A model generated the notes under the pieces. It saw only the letters and a program-made list of their open reading frames with translations. It was not told the origin of the DNA and did not search any database. 64,000 nt of DNA, from NCBI GenBank assembly GCA_011037195.1, contig JAAEAF010014381.1, positions 32,410 through 96,409 on the forward strand. The letters run 5' to 3'. This document shows positions 42,363 to 52,970 of this stretch, one piece after another (the first letter of the stretch is position 1; every line of letters begins with the position of its first letter). Both the position numbers and the translations under genes were made by a program. Source of the DNA: Triatoma infestans (taxonomy: Eukaryota > Arthropoda > Insecta > Hemiptera > Reduviidae).

Positions 42363-42732
42363 TCAGCTACTTGCTTGCTTTGCCAGTATATCTGCAGTTT
42401 CATTTCCATCGGTTCCCACATGCGCTTTAATCCATTCTAATTTCACTTTCCATTCCGTTTCAGTCAGTCTGTGTCTTATTTCCTCTAGTATGGGCCAGTG
42501 TAAGTCTCTGTTCTTTATAACCACACTATTATCCTGCCCTTCCAATCCATTTTGCTGAAGCCATAAAATCGCTTTTAGGATTGCTAGTTGTTCGGCTTGA
42601 TTGTTGCTACAAGATGGCTTTAATTTGTATCTGAAACTTGCTATAAATTTATTATTTTCATATATCGCTATGGCACAACAACCAACTCCATCTGGTGCCT
42701 TGCTTCCATCCGTATATATTTCGTACTTATAA
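42363..42732 (-). pseudogene. RNase H domain, family 4
   Basis: Continuous frame on the minus strand: EIYTDGSKAPDGVGCCAIAI (Asp), NNKFIASFRYKLKPSCSNN, QAEQLAILKAILWLQQNG (Glu), VKLEWIKAHVGTDGNETADI (His and last Asp), LAKQASS. The third catalytic block, normally VxTDSxxAL, is replaced by DNSVVIKNRDLHW, which lacks an obvious TDS, so catalysis may be lost. It is nonetheless the most intact RNase H here. Confidence 0.8.
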
Positions 42733-42734
42733 CC

Positions 42735-42870
42735 ATAACTACATTATCTGAAATGCAGTAAGGTTCCTGAATTAAAATAATATCATTACCAGTTCCGTTA
42801 GTTTATCTGTTGGCTTCCTTGATCTCATTAAATTAAACTGGATAGATTTAATTTGATTAATTATCATTAA
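42735..42870 (-). pseudogene. Endonuclease N-terminus, family 4
   Basis: The minus strand gives FNLMRSRKPTDKLTEL, then, with a small shift, DIILIQEPYCISDNVVMVI. NLxRS...L..........DIxLIQEPY is the opening of apurinic-type endonucleases of I/R1-like elements. It ends abruptly at the deletion. Confidence 0.7.
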
Positions 42871-42939
42871 TCTATTTCTTGTATTATCTTTAGTCTTATT
42901 TACGATAATCTATATTCTGTTTGATTCTATTAACAATCG

Positions 42940-43196
42940 TCTGATAAACCGGACAAGCTTTACAGAGTGACGAATGATTTGGATCGTACTTGTGGTCAGA
43001 TTTACTGAATTTATTGTGATTTAAACAATTGCTACACTGTACTTTTTGGCGTGGACACTCTTGAATTCAATGTTCTTCAGAACATATTGGACAAGACAAT
43101 TTATATTTACAACCATCTTTATGCCTATTAATTGATTACAATTAAAACAGCGAAAGACTGAAACATAATCTGTAGCCCCACAAAGATTCCACATAA
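42940..43196 (-). pseudogene. ORF1 zinc-knuckle region, family 4
   Basis: Reading the minus strand from 43196: IMWNLCGATDYVSVFRCFNC, then after a one-base shift NRHKDGCKYKLSCPICSEEH, IQECPRQKVQCSNCLNHNKF, then SSLCKACPVYQTIVNRIK. It contains CxxCx(n)HxxxxC, CxxCx4Hx4C and CxxCx4H arrangements, the triple CCHC set at the end of ORF1 proteins. One stop replaces a codon after SEEH. The target sequence of the nested element encodes IMWNLC. Confidence 0.8.
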
Positions 43197-44016
43197 TAGA
43201 TGGTGGCTCAAACTTTAACTGGTGTCATATGGTCAGAGCTTAGTTGTTAGAAATTGGAGCTGATGACATTTGGAATGCCCAGGATCCTCAACTACTGTAC
43301 CGTTCTCTTCCAAGTCTATTGAAGTCATTTAAAAATAATTTGATATCTAAAGATGTATCTAGGGCAATTTCATCATCATATAATCGAGTATTTAGAAATA
43401 TAAGTACTTTGGGACTCGGAGAACCTTATATTTCACTACAGTGCCATATTAATAAGCTAAGAGTATGTGCCCAATTAAGATTGTCTAGTGGCAAGTTTTG
43501 TAGAATTTATTTTAATAATATAACATACAGATTTGATCCTGATCAGTTATGCCCTTTATGTAAATCTGGTAATGACAGTATAGGTCTCCTGTTACTCTGT
43601 CCGACATTAAATCACTTTAGACAGTTATACCTCTCCATATTTCAACCCATTAAATGATGAATCCCTATCTACTAGTAATAAAGTCTCATACTAAAGTCAA
43701 TAATCTTTTCCATTATGTACAAAAGTCATTCAAGTTAAAGAACTTAATCAAACTTGATTAGTTATTTTCTTTATTTTACATTGGATACAATGATCTTATC
43801 ATAGTTAATAATTTTGGTTCTGTATTTCTTATTGTTATTATTCATAAGAAGAATGTACTTCATTTTGCCTCTTTTGGTACTGTATTATTTTATAATTTTT
43901 ATAGTTTTTCTTTATATAATAATTTTTCTGTAAAAGACTCAACCCTTGCTGTAAGATATTTATCTTAAAAGCAATAAAGAATTGATTGATTGATTGATTG
44001 AAAGATTCCATATAAT
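43182..44016 (+). mobile_element. Non-LTR retrotransposon fragment nested in family 4 ORF1
   Basis: Target aaagattccacataat at 43182-43197 recurs as aaagattccatataat at 44001-44016. The insertion (43198-44000) has the opposite orientation to its host. It encodes LPSLLKSFKNNLISKDVSRA, PYISLQCHINKLRVCAQLRL and QLCPLCKSGNDSIGLLLLCP (43244-43657), the extreme C-terminus of a non-LTR protein with a CPLC...CP block. It ends in a (TGAT)n tail at 43982-44000 after an aataaa signal at 43974. Confidence 0.9.
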
Positions 44017-44039
44017 TTTTACTTTATTAACAAGAAATA

Positions 44040-44737
44040 TCTTTCTTAAATTTGGTTTCACTTTAATAATTAAATTTCTTATCTTTTTAACCATACTTTC
44101 TAAAATATTCTTTAATAATATATCATCTTTATTGATATTCATCTCGGAATTCTCTACTATTATTGTGTCAACAATATTATCGGACTGTAGCCTCCTCAAG
44201 GAAGGTTATAAATAATCATTCTGGGCCACTTTTTATTATCTATATGCGTTTTTAATTCAACTTTGCAATAAGAATTTATTAAATTAGTAATTTTTTCAAT
44301 GTCCTCTTTACGATTGGATTCAATCAGTACTTTTCTATCTTTTCGCTTTTTCAGATGCCTTATTCTAAAACCGAGCTTAATAGGATCCACATTATCTTTA
44401 ACTATTCTCTTTGTTTCTTCACTAGTCATTTGCATTTTTGGCTCTATTATAATTTTAAAAGAACTTACCACTTACTTAGGTATCAATTTTTGAGACGTTA
44501 TTTGAGCATAAGTAAGTAAAGAGACTCCTAACCTCTTCCAAGCTTATTTTTTTTTTCTTTAAGAATCTTTACTTCTTGTTTTAACTCATTAAAAATTTTA
44601 GTCAAATCACTGATAGCATCATAGGACCTGATCATAGGACTTTTTACTTCACTACTATTTTTCCCAAGACCTGTTAAAGAATCGCGAATAATTTTTAAGG
44701 AGCTGTTAAACAACACGTACGTATCGCCCGCCATCAT
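44040..44737 (-). pseudogene. ORF1 (gag-like) N-terminal half, family 4
   Basis: Starts MMAGDTYVLFNSSLKIIRDS, followed by a short likely coiled coil (LTKIFNELKQEVKILKEKKN). After a frame change, FKIIIEPKMQMTSEETKRIV, DPIKLGFRIRHLKKRKDRKV and WPRMIIYNLP follow; then KKIRNLIIKVKPNLRKIFLV near 44090. Such a fold followed by knuckles is the RNA-binding ORF1p of several non-LTR groups. Stops between the pieces make it a pseudogene. Confidence 0.65.
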
Positions 44738-44744
44738 GGTATAT

Positions 44745-45215
44745 GTGAGTGGGTGTGTTGTGGGATATGTGTGTGAGTGGGGGAAGGTGTACATATGTGT
44801 GCGAACAAAATATCTCAAAATATGACAAAACGAAGGCAATTTCAAACATGGTTTCGTTTAGTTTTTATGTACTAGCACTGTATCTGACACGACGGTTTGG
44901 GGCAAAATCAATCAATCGGAGGTGCGACTTACTGAGTGTTCTTCTTGATTTGCTTGAAAATGTCTTTAACAATTTTCTTTCAACATTGTATACTATCTAC
45001 TCTCATAAATACCTACCACTTTTATTTGAACTACTTACCCGGGAAAATTGATTTTTTCTTTTTTTTTTTAGTCGTTTCTGGGGAAACTGTATAACATTTA
45101 AGCTTTCCTGAAAAATACCAGTTCAGTACAATGTAAGATGGTACAATTACCGTCTATAGATATACATTAGAAGCACAGCTAGATTTCCATATAATTGATG
45201 AAAACTGGTTAATTC
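44745..45215 (+). repeat. CCGGAAGT-repeat variant
   Basis: Blocks 'gtgcgaacaaaatatctc', 'catggtttcgtttag', 'ggaggtgcgactt', 'aacaattttctttcaac', 'acttttatttgaactact' and 'cgggaaaattgatttttt'. Closest to 26750-27370. Confidence 0.55.
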
Positions 45216-45729
45216 AAAAGTGTTAATTTGCTATAGAATAAGTTTTTGGGTTTTGTAGAAGTTTCGTGGAAACCACCATAGTGTGATTTTTTCTTTAAAT
45301 TTAATATGCTAAAAAGCACACAAATTAACATTATATTAATTAATATAATTAAAAGTTTTTCCCGAGAAAGAATAATTATTTTAAGGAATGTGGGATAATT
45401 TCTGTTGTTAACTTTCAAAATATTGTTTTTTCCCCCCGAAGTTGTTGGCGCTGCCAATTGGATTATAAAGTAATAACACTTCTACTAACTGCTATCTACT
45501 TGTCACCCAATACCTCTCTCTCTATTTGATATTAGGACAACTGAATAAAATTTGAAAAACCCTATGGCGTAGCAACCCATGAAAGGCCAAGGCTTGCCAG
45601 GCGGCGAGTTGAATAGGGGGCTATGGCAAGCACGCAGCAGTTCCTATGTCGTTTAGTTCCGTCCTTCGATACCTAGGACGCTACTAACTGTATCTCCTTA
45701 CCGGTGGTCACAAGTGTGTTGCCGCTAGA

Positions 45730-46015
45730 TCTCCTCGCAGAAATGAGGACTCTTACCCATAAGCATAAGAAAGAGTGGAATGAATGTCCTTGATAGTGAG
45801 AAGCTGTCCAGTCAGACGCCTCCTGCTTTTGCAAAGAAAAAGATCCGAGAGTACGAGATTGGGAAGTGGCAAAGACTCTGGGATGAAGCAGAAGAAAGGG
45901 AAAACCACACATGAGTTTTTCCCGAATTCGCAACACAGACTATCGATTCGATGACTGGAGCTGTTCCAAACCGTAACGCAATATTTCACGGGCCATGGGT
46001 TAGCTTAGGATTGAA
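45730..46015 (+). pseudogene. Post-RNase H region of a non-LTR protein
   Basis: Across frames it encodes KKKIREYEIGKWQRLWDEAE, then THEFFPNSQHRLSIR and QYFTGHGLA. WQxxWDxxxxGxxTxxFFP...LTGHG is the region between RNase H and the Cys/His tail. It is interrupted by LTR-like D at 46031 and may continue at 46510, which would make both parts of one family 5 element. Confidence 0.5.
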
Positions 46016-46030
46016 AGATTTTGAGCTGGG

Positions 46031-46492
46031 TGTAGTGGAAGAAAGCAATGAAAATAAATAGTTTTGTAAAATGTATTAAATAGTAAATTTACCTTCAAAA
46101 AGAGTGTATTTTAGTGTCAGGTACTGTAAATTGGGGTCATTGCTGGTAGGGAAACAAAGACACAAAATTAATACAATGCGACATGGCCAACTGCTTTGTT
46201 AGAGAGCATTCCTTAAGACAGTCTGCACTTAGCCTTCAAACAACTAAGTCGCAATTCTGCTTCCAAAGCCAGAACAGAACACTTCAGAAAGCCAGAACAC
46301 TTCAGGAATCGCTCTCTTAGTATCAGTGCCAGTTTCACAAAATATTAAACAAGTTTATAATATCAAATAAGTTGTAGTTATTATTTTAACAGATTATATT
46401 AATTGTTAACAGTGGCAATTTCTTAATACTTCAATCTTTTCCTCAAACATACTTACAAGCCCTCTTTATACAACACCGCTCGTGCTACTACA
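46031..46492 (+). mobile_element. LTR-like element D, copy 2
   Basis: TGTAGTGGAAGAAAGCAATG to CGTGCTACTACA. Near 46225-46320 the block 'gccagaacacttcag' is repeated, an internal duplication absent from copy 1. Confidence 0.5.
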
Positions 46493-46509
46493 AATACACA
46501 TCATCACAC

Positions 46510-46850
46510 CATTACATTACATGGGATTGAATGATTCCCCGAATTGAGAATGCGATGAACGGGACGGTGAATGGGACACGGTGCATCTCGTTCTCTGTCG
46601 ACGAGACAAGAATCCATATGGAAATCAAGCTGAAAAGAATGGGAGAGAACTGGCTGGGAGATTGTAAAGAACTGACAAAAAGTGCCACAAATTTTAAAGA
46701 CTTTGTTGAGTTTGCTCGCGAAGTAGCTGTAATGCGAAGGACTAGACGGATATTTAGAGGTCCGCCTCCACGTGGCAGATGGAAACTTGCCTACTATGTA
46801 GGCAAAGCTAAGTGACCATAGGCCTGGAGTGTGCTCTAATTTTGGACTTT
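46510..46850 (+). pseudogene. 3' end of non-LTR family 5
   Basis: A frame at 46531-46815 ends NFKDFVEFAREVAVMRRTRR, IFRGPPPRGRWKLAYY. Its last part and the adjoining UTR match the 165-bp insertion at 8261-8425 ('aaggactagacgga', 'ggtccgcctcc', 'aagtgaccataggc'). That proves the family is repeated. The coding part has no domain I recognise. Confidence 0.6.
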
Positions 46851-46975
46851 TTTTTTTGTAACTTCCCACTTTTTAACACGATGCTGGGACAACACTTACT
46901 TTTTCCCCCTCACGGCAATCGAACCCTGAATTCTCGCACGAAAGGCGAGTGTGCTAGCCACTAGACCAACGCGTA
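46851..46975 (-). repeat. tRNA-Glu-like SINE or pseudogene
   Basis: Minus strand: box A TGGTCTAGTGG, a perfect 5-bp anticodon stem (ctcgc/gcgag) around loop ctttcgt with TTC at the anticodon position, and box B GGTTCGATTG. The T stem and acceptor stem do not pair. It is followed by an unrelated 60-bp body and an A-run, like a SINE. Confidence 0.6.
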
Positions 46976-49630
46976 AGAACATAAAATTTGAGATGTAAAG
47001 AAAAATTATCATTGTCTTAAATGCCGTAAAAAGCAAGTGATATGACTGGTTTTTATCACCAGATTTTTCAAACATTTTTCTGAGATAATTAATTTAATTT
47101 AATATGATGAAATTCTCAATAATTATTATAAAACATTCAGTATTGTTATGAAGCATGATCATATTCTCTTGAAAAAAAATATTTAACCCGCTGTTGGTGA
47201 CCCATGACCTTAATAGGGCACCATGGCCTAATTGGGTACTTCACTATACTTGTTAATTCGTCTCGAATTCTTTTTTTTTTTTGCATATACTTATAGTTGG
47301 GTTGCACCATTTCAAATCCAACATCAGCTATTTTAATCATCTATTTTTATTTCCTCAGCATTATACTCCGAAATTTCGAGTTTGGTCTTTCTGTCATAAT
47401 GGTTTCGTTAAATATCGGCTAGTTAAAATGAAAATTATCAGGATTTAATAGTAATCATAACATTTTATTATTATTGAAATTCCGTAAGTTTTGTATTGCT
47501 GGTAGAGATTACAAAGATTTATAAAAATATTTACACAAAATAGAATAGAAAACATAAGTAATTCTGCGTCCTTGTTGACATATTGCAATTATTAGACACG
47601 CACATCACACACAAAGACAAGCATACATGATGCGAAAATTTTGTAAGATAAATTACAAAAAAAAAGAAAAAAAGTTCAATGTTTTGGGCAGAAAAAGCCA
47701 TTAAAAAATAAACCTGTACAAAAAGTATTAAACTATCCCGCAAGAATTGCTTCAGGCAATTCCATTTCTGCCTAAAATGTTTTAATAAAGTTCATTGTAA
47801 TATTTACTTATTATGAAATATTCATTTAATAAAAAATGAATTTTAATACAGCGCACTTTTTATTTCACAAAGTTATTTGCCTTTTTAAGCTATTTACGCA
47901 CACAAAATTTTTGATATTTAAAAAAAAAAAAAATTGGTCTCAACAAGATAAATAAAATAATAATTATAAAAATGTAGTAACCCAGGTCACAGAAGACCAC
48001 TGTTAGCCCTACTAAAAAAAGATGAGCACCCATGTTTACTAATGAGCACTGAAGCAGTCAACGTGTTAATGATTCCTTGAAGATATGCAACGTTTAGCTG
48101 TTATAAAATGAATTGGGCGATTTTCTCCCACCTATACAGTTCGTTTGAAATTATTAAAAAGTTTATCTCCCCAATTTCTCTTTTCTTTTTTTTTTCTAAT
48201 TGAAAAAAAAATTCCTGTTTTTTCTTTTTTGTACCAGTTTTGACAGGACATCCTGAGCTTATTCCTGTCTGTCGTAAAGTTGCAGTCGCCTAAAAGATGA
48301 AAGTCTATATTGTGTCTTGTAAATCATTATTTCAGACTTCCCTTTTTCTGGCTATTCTGTAAAGTCTTGCTTACAAGAATTTCTACCTTAACATATAATT
48401 AATCGTCTTAGTTTTTATTCCCCCTTCTCCTTCAAACCTAGTTATAGAAATATGCACACATTCTGCTTCAAACAGGTTCGATTACAGCACACATTTTATA
48501 AATGTAAATGCGAGATATATTTCCATTAAAATGGGTAATCGATTGATATGTTTCTAATGAGATAAACTCTGTTGAGGTAATTCATCACAACCTGCCTTGT
48601 TAACAATCATTTCGCTGGAACCATGCGCTTCAGCACTGAAGTGCTCTTACGGTACACATCAGTGCGCATTCTCTCTCTGTTTATCAAGCCCACCGGTCAA
48701 GCTAAACGGACCAAGTATCACGCTTCTACCACCTACGGCAAAAAATTATATAAAAGCTTGGCAATTTGGAGTTTAAATTAACCAAAAATCAATAATCACC
48801 AGCTAAAAAAAAAACATCATTCGAAAAATGTATAAAAAAAAAAAATTCTAAGAAGGAACAGCCCAATCTAGGAAAAAGCATTCAGGAATTGTGTAATGGA
48901 TCACAAAAGCTGAACTCAATATTTGTATAGAAACCACGATATTTGCGGCCAACATTGAAACTTAAAGTGCACGTCAACTACGCATTACCTCCCCTCGTCA
49001 CAATGCATTGGCGAATGAGCTTCAACTTCATAGTGAATCTCATACCTGGTTACAGTCCTTGGCAGTAGGAGAAATTAAACAGGTCGGCCATAGAGAGCTT
49101 AACATTAAGTTAGTTAAATTTTAAAGTTTAAACATCAACCGCTAAACACAGTAAGGAGTAAACAACTCTTGAAAGGTTTACCAAGCTAGTCACATAGTCA
49201 ATCTACCATTAGAACAAGCAAGAGTTCTGGACTAGTCACACTTCTCTTTATAAAACAAACTATCATCTAGGAATCTACATACAACTCTCAAAGGGTTAAA
49301 CAAGCAACAGTTTCTAAGAAGCAATCATCTGTCTTCCACCAGATCTCTGTCAAAAACACTTTTACATCAGGGAATTCTCTACAAGTTGGACCAAGTAGCA
49401 AAATGACCGTTAGAACACAAACAAGAGTTCTAATTCGCTAAAACATAACATTCCATGCTACCGACATCGCATATCGCTCAGCCACTTCTCTCTGTTTACA
49501 CTATCTCCTTCTCAACTAGTTATGTTAAAATTATAAACTGTGAGTTAAAATGCAATCAAGTGAGTTGTGCCTATCATTTTCATCATCATACATACCAGCA
49601 TCAACCCAACATTTTGCCCCAATTGTTCTT
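46976..49630. other. Long stretch without recognisable genes
   Basis: AT-rich to about 48500; 48590-49450 is more balanced in composition and may be old LTR-element interior linked to the retropepsin-like frame at 49642, but no domain is readable. Confidence 0.4.
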
Positions 49631-49641
49631 CTGTAGTGGAA

Positions 49642-50196
49642 TCAATTGTCGTGAACGTTTGGCAGTACAGCGTTAATAGTGTGTGTAGGTAAGTCAGTGT
49701 CAAGGTCGTATTCTATGTGCGCAATTGGTAAGTGTTTTCGTATGGAAATTTCGTGCGATGAAGTGTTAATAATGTTTATGGTGCACGTGCTGTTAGTGAT
49801 TAGCGCAATAGAATTTGGTAAGTATAGGCCGTTTGGCAGAGATTCGTGTTGAGTTAGTAGAATTTCTGTGTTGTGTGGAACTTTAGTATATAAAGTGTGT
49901 GTCTGTACTATGTGAGTACGTGGTGGTACAGAAATTTTGTGTCTTAGTTGTAGCGTTTTGGGCAACCTGACTGACTGTATAGTGTTAATGTTGCGTGAAT
50001 GAGACGAGTTTGCGAATGGAACGTTGCATTTGTTTAGTGTGAGTGTCTGAGTCCATAAGTTTATAATGGCTCGGTTGTGTGTGAGTATGTCTCGTCCGAG
50101 TATAGCCTGGAATACACCCTCAAACTTTGTCATTGCTATGTCATTATACTTCCAATATTTCTTTATACTGTAGAAAAATACATCACTGATCAGATA
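49642..50196 (-). pseudogene. Retropepsin-like C-terminal part and linker, LTR retrotransposon
   Basis: From the ATG complement near 50133 the frame reads MTKFEGVFQAILGRDILTHN, RAIINLWTQTLTL, then VPPRTHIVQTHTLYTKVP, ESLPNGLYLPNSIALITNST and EISIRKHLPIAHIEYDL. ILGRDIL matches the second conserved block of retroviral-type aspartic proteases, and the following region resembles the linker before a Ty3/Gypsy reverse transcriptase. The frame is open upstream to the edge of LTR-E (VYLISDVFFYSIKKYW). The DTG active-site half is absent. Described only as a broken remnant. Confidence 0.6.
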
Positions 50197-50200
50197 TACC

Positions 50201-50573
50201 TATAATGGGTACGAGATGGAGAGAATTGGGTTTAAGAAATGAAAGAAACGAGTAATGCTGAACACTAAATAATGAAAAATTAACACAGGCTGACACAAAC
50301 TGAAAAAGTAAAGACTCAAACTGTCAGGACTTTACATGTAAATAGAAATTAGGTAGCGAGAGATTTAGACAGAGTAAAGAGAAGGGTAGTAGTTGGTTGC
50401 TGACGCCTTGTTGTAAACTGCTGTATAAACTGTTCTAAAGACTGTCCTTTGTAGGGCTAGCTCAGCTGTATATCTACAGAGTCTCCCACTCTGGTCTGGC
50501 TTCTAGCGAGTGAGATTCTTAATTTTGTATTTTCGCTCTCACCTTTGGATCACTCTATTCGGATCCTATTACA
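50201..50573 (-). mobile_element. LTR-E, copy 3
   Basis: Minus-strand TGTAATAGGATCC at 50573 runs to CCCATTATA at 50201. It shares 'agaccagagtgggaga'-type and 'agtaaagtcctgacag'-type blocks with the other LTR-E copies. TACC occurs immediately outside both ends (50197-50200 and 50574-50577 region), which could be a 4-bp target duplication. Confidence 0.65.
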
Positions 50574-51210
50574 TACCCATTACTCTTCAGACTTTTATCC
50601 ATAAAATAACACTTCCCATCTAAGCTTGTTGAGCTGGTATTTATAAATTAGCCAAAAAAAAAGAAGAAATACTTTTAAAATAAGCCAACCTCAGAATAAT
50701 GGCAGGAATATTAGAAAAACAAAATATTCAAAATTTAGTAATCTATATTTTAATTCTACACGAAGGGAAGATGCGAAGTCAGTGGTTTTTTTTTATTATA
50801 TTGTGTAAAAAAAGATATTGTGTGAGAACATGAGTGCTTCTGCCAGGTTGTATTCATTGCAGCCTCGCCGCTGACACTTCACCGCCACCTTCTCCGCATA
50901 TACCACGACCGCACAAATTACATCGACTTTTATTCTATTAACAAAGACGGTTTACTTCGCTATATTCACTAATTTCATTTTTTTGTTTGTTTTTTGTTTC
51001 TTTCTATTCAATACAAAATGCCCTAACTATTCTATAGTGTGAGAATAAGGAAGGAAAAAAATGTTATATGATAGTAATATTACCACCAGTTTGGTAAAAT
51101 GGCCACACTTCTGGATCAACAAATATTCCACCACGTCTTCTTTATAATCATATTTTATTATCATTTTCCCTATTTACAATAAGAGGAACTGGTATGTTTG
51201 TGCGTTCACA
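50574..51210. other. No gene recognised
   Basis: AT-rich DNA between two LTR families. A short minus frame continuing toward LTR-E is compatible with old protease sequence but is too short to call. Confidence 0.4.
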
Positions 51211-51214
51211 AACA

Positions 51215-52096
51215 CGTATAGTGAATGGAATCCCAGATAAAATTAAAAAAAAAAACTGAGCAAAACACATATTTTTCTTACTGCTATAATGGAATCAAGC
51301 CAGGCCTTTTTTTGAGAAAATTCGCCACACAAGCACTAGAATCAACCGTTTCAATACCAGTCGTGCCGAGCGCTAATGCCTTGAACTCTGAAATGCACTT
51401 TAACTTCACATTACCCTTCTGTCACGACGAATGCAATAAATTGGCAACTTGGACATCCAAGCTATTCCCTCTAGAAACTGTTTTTTAACTGTTACCAATT
51501 TGTAGGAAAAACAGAATATAAGCACGCTATCTGAGGGTATAATGGGATCCAAATCATTCATTAAAGATTCATAGTAAGATGAAGAGCGGAGAAGCACATA
51601 TTAAATGAATCAAAAGTTAGTTACTCACCACTTAGGCCAGACTAGGAAGGGAGTGTTCGATTTATATAAATACAGCGACAACTGAAGGGTTCAGGACAAT
51701 TTACAAGAGAGTACAACCAATATAATGGATATGAGGAGGAGAGAGAGTGGATTTTAGATGAAATAAACTAGATGATATGCTGAGCAGTGTATAATGAAAA
51801 GAACCCACAAACTGCAAGGACTTTGCAGTAAAATAGAGGTTAGGTAGCGAGAGAATTATAAAGAGGCAGACTGGCTGAGTAATGAGAAGGTAGTAGAAGG
51901 TTGCTGGGAGGTTGTACTGTTGTAAAACGGTCAAGAACTATCCTGAACTCTTCAGCTGTCGCTTTATAAATATGAATCGATCCTCTCCCTTCCTTGTATG
52001 GCCTAGGTAGGGAGTAATTAACTTTTGATTCATTTAATGTAAGCATCTCCGCTGTTCCGGAACCTATGAGTCTTTAATGATTCGGATTCCATTACA
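51215..52096. mobile_element. LTR remnants in head-to-head arrangement
   Basis: 51215-51536 matches the internal segment at 2836-3137. A plus-strand LTR start follows at 51537 to about 51720. From there to 52096 a complete LTR of the same subfamily lies on the minus strand (TGTAATGGAATCC at 52096). The two starts are inverted copies: 'cattaaagattcatag' against 'ctatgagtctttaatg', and 'aaatgaatcaaaagtta' against 'taacttttgattcattt'. No coding domain remains. Confidence 0.7.
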
Positions 52097-52384
52097 GAGG
52101 GCTTTAACAAGTTGTCAGATAAACTTTGAAGAGTTAAGAAGACGCAAGAAGAGCAAAAACCAACACTTGAAGTAGTCTAAACAAGCTGCCAAGAAGGAAA
52201 TAGCCAGTTGAGCATTAAAGAACTTACTGTCTTTCTTTTCTATTTCTCAAGAGTCTATTCAAATACTAGTAACAAGTCTTAACTCACTCTCTGCTAAAGG
52301 CATTTTTTTTTAGGTGAGAGACTTTTCACCAAGACTTCATTACACTAGCTAATCGGCTATTAGAACACGCTACTCTTAATTTTC

Positions 52385-52797
52385 CCAGGAAAATGTTTCA
52401 AATTTAAAATAAACAGTTAAAGCCGTTTTCAAGAAAATGGCGATAAACTAAGATTAAAAAAACATTTAGTAAAAGTGGCACTTCCGGTTGATAGAGTTTA
52501 GAGAAATCTCTTAATGTCAGATATGGCAGGAGTATCTAAACGGAATATTTTATGTATTGTGAGATATTTTGTTCAGGGAAGGGATTAGCTCAGTGGTAGT
52601 GCGCTGGACTAGCAATGCGGAGATCACGTGTTCGAATCCAGCCGTGCTACCCTTAGATTTTCTCTTTTTAGGAGGGCCCCTATACCTCAATGTCCGGTGA
52701 TGGACAGTGTTGTCTGTAACGAGACCAGACGAGACCAGAGGCCGGCAGTGCACTGAGAAGGTTCCGAACGCAAATGACCACAGATGTTGAGACGCCT

Positions 52798-52829
<32 letters not shown>

Positions 52830-52970
52830 GTTCCTGAAACACACACACACACTCGTGCAGACATTCGCTAAAAACATTTTTTCGAACTCAGAGGATCTCA
52901 AAACATGTATTTCCGGTGAAAACACAATTTCACAAATTTTAGATGATCGTAATAGTTCCACTTATTACAC
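52385..52970 (-). repeat. CCGGAAGT-repeat variant split by a SINE
   Basis: Left part 52385-52574 ('agtaaaagtggcacttccgg', 'tatctaaacggaatatt'), right part 52829-52970 ('cattcgctaaaaacat', 'gtatttccggtgaaaac'). SINE-A copy 6 lies between. Confidence 0.7.
52575..52828 (+). repeat. SINE-A copy 6, best preserved
   Basis: Box A TAGCTCAGTGG, box B GTTCGAATCC, body with 'tgatggacagtgttgtctg' and 'gccggcagtgcactgagaag', end 'gacgccttaaatt' and a 26-base poly-A tail. The long tail and intact boxes suggest it is the youngest SINE-A here. Confidence 0.9.

Larger units (their letters stand above)
41960..44737 (-). mobile_element. Internally deleted non-LTR retrotransposon, family 4
   Basis: On the minus strand, in order: ORF1 start at 44737, an RRM-like region, zinc knuckles (43181-42940), the first residues of an AP endonuclease (42870-42735), then directly RNase H (42732-42363) and a Cys/His tail (42187-41984). 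Most of ORF2, including all of the polymerase, has been removed by one deletion near 42733. A second retroelement (43198-44000) splits ORF1. The gene order fits the I/R1-like group. Confidence 0.8.

Noticed and set aside
52575..52650. tRNA gene with box A and box B
   Set aside because: The stems do not form a cloverleaf, the sequence runs into a repeated body and a poly-A tail, and several copies exist: it is a SINE.
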